A DNA stretch of 21,455 nt from a virus, in the IMG/VR virus record IMGVR_UViG_3300031952_000178, positions 1 through 21,455 of that record. The stretch is one strand, 5' to 3'. Both the position numbers and the translations under genes were made by a program. The notes under the pieces were generated by a model that was given only the letters and a program-made list of their open reading frames with translations, was not told where the DNA came from and did not search any database. Shown piece after piece: positions 19,865 through 21,455 of this stretch (position 1 is the first letter of the stretch; each line of letters starts with the position of its first letter).

Positions 19865-21332
19865 ACTGAAGTTCATCGCGGCCATCAACATGGAGGCGGC
19901 GGCCCCCGCCGCGGCGGGTGACGCCCAGGCCGCGCGGCCGCGCCGGTTCCACATGGACGCCTACTCCGGCGCGCCGATGGCGGTGGCCGGGTGGCGGTTC
20001 CCTGTGGTGGTGGACCTCAACGGCCTCACGGTGCGCGGCGGCGCGAAGGTGTACCTGGACCACGACCGGGGTGCCCGCGTCGGTCACATTGACGGCATCC
20101 AGATTGAGCACGGGGGCCTGCGTGTGTCGGGCGTGATCTCGTCCACCACTCAGGCCGCCCGTGAGGTCGTGGCCGATGCCGACAACGGATACCCGTGGCA
20201 GGCCAGCATCGGGGCGTCGGTGCGCGATGTCGAGTTTGTGGGCGAGGGCAAGATGGTGACCGTCAACGGGCGCGAGTTCGCCGGGCCGGTGAATGTGGCG
20301 CGGCGGGCCTCGCTTCAGGAAGTGAGTTTCGTGGGCAACGGCGCGGACGACCAGACGTCCGCCAGCATCGCGGCGGGAATCGCCGGGGAGAAGGAAATCA
20401 TGGACGGCAGCGACAAGACCAAGACGGTGGACGGCGAGGTGGCGGGCGGTGCGGCTCCGGCCGGCGAGGGCGCCAAGGAGGCGGTGGTCCAGGCGCAGGC
20501 CCCGGCGGGCGTGCCGGCGAGCGCGGGCGGCGCCGCCGAGGGCGCGCTCGTCATCGACCCCGTCGCCGACATGCGCACCAAGGCGGCCGCCGAGGAAGAG
20601 CGGATCGCCGCCGTGCGCAAGGTCTGCGGTAGCGGGCACGCGGACATTGCCGCGCGGGCCCTCCGCGAGGGCTGGGACGTGACGCGGACGGAACTCGAGG
20701 TCCTTCGGGCCGACCGGCCGAAAGCCCCGGCCGCCCACGTGCCCGACAACACGATGACGGGCACGGTGCTGGAGGCCGCCTGCGTCCTCACGGCGAAGCT
20801 GACCGGCGCCGAGAAGGAGTACGAGGAGAAGGCGCTCGACGCCGCGTCGAAGCGCTTCCGCGGCGGCATCGGCCTCCAGGAACTGCTCCTCGAAGCCGCC
20901 TGGGCGAACGGGTACGCGGGCCGCAACTTCCGCGACTCGCGAGAGGTCCTCCGGTTCGCCTTCGGGAAGGACATCCAGGCCGGCTTCTCCACCATCGACA
21001 TCGGCGGCATCCTCTCGAACGTCGCCAACAAGTTCCTCCTGGAGGGGTTCTTCAGCGTCGAGCGGGTCTGGCGCTCGATCTGCGCCGTCCGGAACGTCTC
21101 GGACTTCAAGACCGTGACCTCCTACCGCCTCATCGGCAAGGACCAGTACGAGCCGGTCGCGCCGGGCGGGGAACTCAAACACGGCACGCTGGGCGAGGAG
21201 AAGTACGAGAACAAGGCCGACACGTTCGGCCTGCTCCTCTCCATCGACCGGCGGGACATGATCAACGACGACCTCGGGGCCATCACCACGGTGCCCCGCA
21301 AGCTCGGCCGTGGGTCGGGCCTGGCGATCTGA
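19839..21332 (+). CDS. Prohead protease-major capsid fusion, C-terminus lost to an IS
   Basis: The frame has 497 residues from GTG 19839, with GAGGA about 8 bases upstream. Residues ~30-185 look like a phage prohead protease, with H75 (YLDHD) and S123 (WQASIGA) as the likely catalytic pair. Residues ~190-250 are an Ala/Gly-rich linker. Residues ~290-490 resemble the Mu-type major capsid protein, with RVWRSICAVRNVSDFKTVTS and MINDDLGAITTVPRKLGRG near the end. In that family the sequence continues for another stretch after GRGxGL; here it stops at once. The stop codon is the first three bases of the inserted IS, so the capsid end is missing. An internal ATG at 20400 with GGAGAAGGA upstream could make a protease-free form. 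Such fusion proteins are known in Mu-like phages. Confidence 0.8.
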   Translation: MKTSDEPRELKFIAAINMEAAAPAAAGDAQAARPRRFHMDAYSGAPMAVAGWRFPVVVDLNGLTVRGGAKVYLDHDRGARVGHIDGIQIEHGGLRVSGVISSTTQAAREVVADADNGYPWQASIGASVRDVEFVGEGKMVTVNGREFAGPVNVARRASLQEVSFVGNGADDQTSASIAAGIAGEKEIMDGSDKTKTVDGEVAGGAAPAGEGAKEAVVQAQAPAGVPASAGGAAEGALVIDPVADMRTKAAAEEERIAAVRKVCGSGHADIAARALREGWDVTRTELEVLRADRPKAPAAHVPDNTMTGTVLEAACVLTAKLTGAEKEYEEKALDAASKRFRGGIGLQELLLEAAWANGYAGRNFRDSREVLRFAFGKDIQAGFSTIDIGGILSNVANKFLLEGFFSVERVWRSICAVRNVSDFKTVTSYRLIGKDQYEPVAPGGELKHGTLGEEKYENKADTFGLLLSIDRRDMINDDLGAITTVPRKLGRGSGLAI

Positions 21333-21455
21333 CCTTCCCCCCGAAAACTGTACCAAGATGAATGAGAGTTTTTGACGACCTAAAGGGTCGAAAGGAGCTC
21401 TCGATGAAGAAGCACAGCGGGCAGCAGATCGTGGCGAAGTTGCGAGAGGCGGACG
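21330..21455 (+). mobile_element. IS3-family element, left end and start of orfA (partial)
   Basis: The left end appears to start TGACCTTCCCCCC at 21330, a form common at IS3-family ends, and interrupts the capsid gene. After a leader with an imperfect hairpin (GAGAG 21364-21368 with CTCTC 21398-21402, inner CGACC/GGTCG 21376-21390), a reading frame begins at 21404. Its AAAGGAG site (21391-21397) lies inside the hairpin. Such hairpins limit translation from outside transcripts in several IS families. The right end lies outside the window, so no target duplication can be checked. Confidence 0.65.
21404..21455 (+). CDS. IS3-family transposase OrfA, N-terminal fragment
   Basis: The first 17 codons after ATG 21404 read MKKHSGQQIVAKLREAD. 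This matches the helix-turn-helix start of IS3-type OrfA proteins, in which (T/S)xxQIVxKLREA(D/E) is typical. OrfA binds the IS ends; in intact elements it is joined to the OrfB integrase domain by programmed frameshifting. The gene continues past the window edge. AAAGGAG lies 6 bases upstream, inside a hairpin. Confidence 0.75.
   Translation, partial: MKKHSGQQIVAKLREAD

Overview
The window is a GC-rich stretch of a tailed-phage genome, most likely a prophage in a bacterium. The strong preference for G or C at third codon positions, and the style of the terminase, portal and small zinc-ribbon proteins, suggest a planctomycete-like host. That host call is inference from remembered protein families, not from a marker gene. 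No integrase, rRNA, complete tRNA or CRISPR array is visible.

Layout. Both ends lie in insertion-sequence ends: positions 1-76 read leftwards, and 21330-21455 are an IS3-type left end reading rightwards. Next to the left IS is a two-gene minus-strand operon (1-1312). It encodes an uncharacterised protein and the N-terminal part of a QueC/QatC-like defence protein that the IS appears to cut. A structured region ending in a terminator hairpin (1427-1567) separates it from the plus-strand phage genes.

The early/replication module (1597-12233) encodes, in order: a small conserved protein, a sigma-70-like factor, a hypothetical protein, a RecA-like ATPase, a DUF669 SSB-like protein, two overlapping small ORFs, a RusA resolvase, an SF2 helicase, a DUF1599-like protein and a PrimPol-DUF3987 primase/helicase. 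A large palindromic repeat array and a non-coding stretch follow (9525-10110), then a ParB-methyltransferase fusion and a Mom-like DNA-modification protein. Most junctions are ATGA-type or 8-bp overlaps, so most genes in this block are probably co-transcribed.

A minus-strand cassette of six genes (12236-15181), mostly unknown, includes a HARE-HTH protein and two zinc-ribbon proteins. A divergent intergenic region then leads into the plus-strand packaging and head module (15341-21332): a small DNA-binding protein, large terminase, zinc ribbon, gpW-position connector candidate, lambda-type portal, and a prohead protease-major capsid fusion. The capsid gene lacks its expected C-terminus because the right-hand IS supplies its stop codon, so this copy is probably a decaying prophage or an IS-bearing subpopulation.

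The most unusual features are: nine copies of AATCCTTCAC arranged as three large palindromes around an AT-rich patch beside the primase gene (candidate origin); a 25-27-nt motif shared by two distant intergenic sites (candidate promoter for the phage sigma factor); a hairpin that buries the Shine-Dalgarno site of the sigma gene; a DNA-binding domain present both as a stand-alone protein and as the terminase N-terminus; and a nested start inside the capsid fusion gene.
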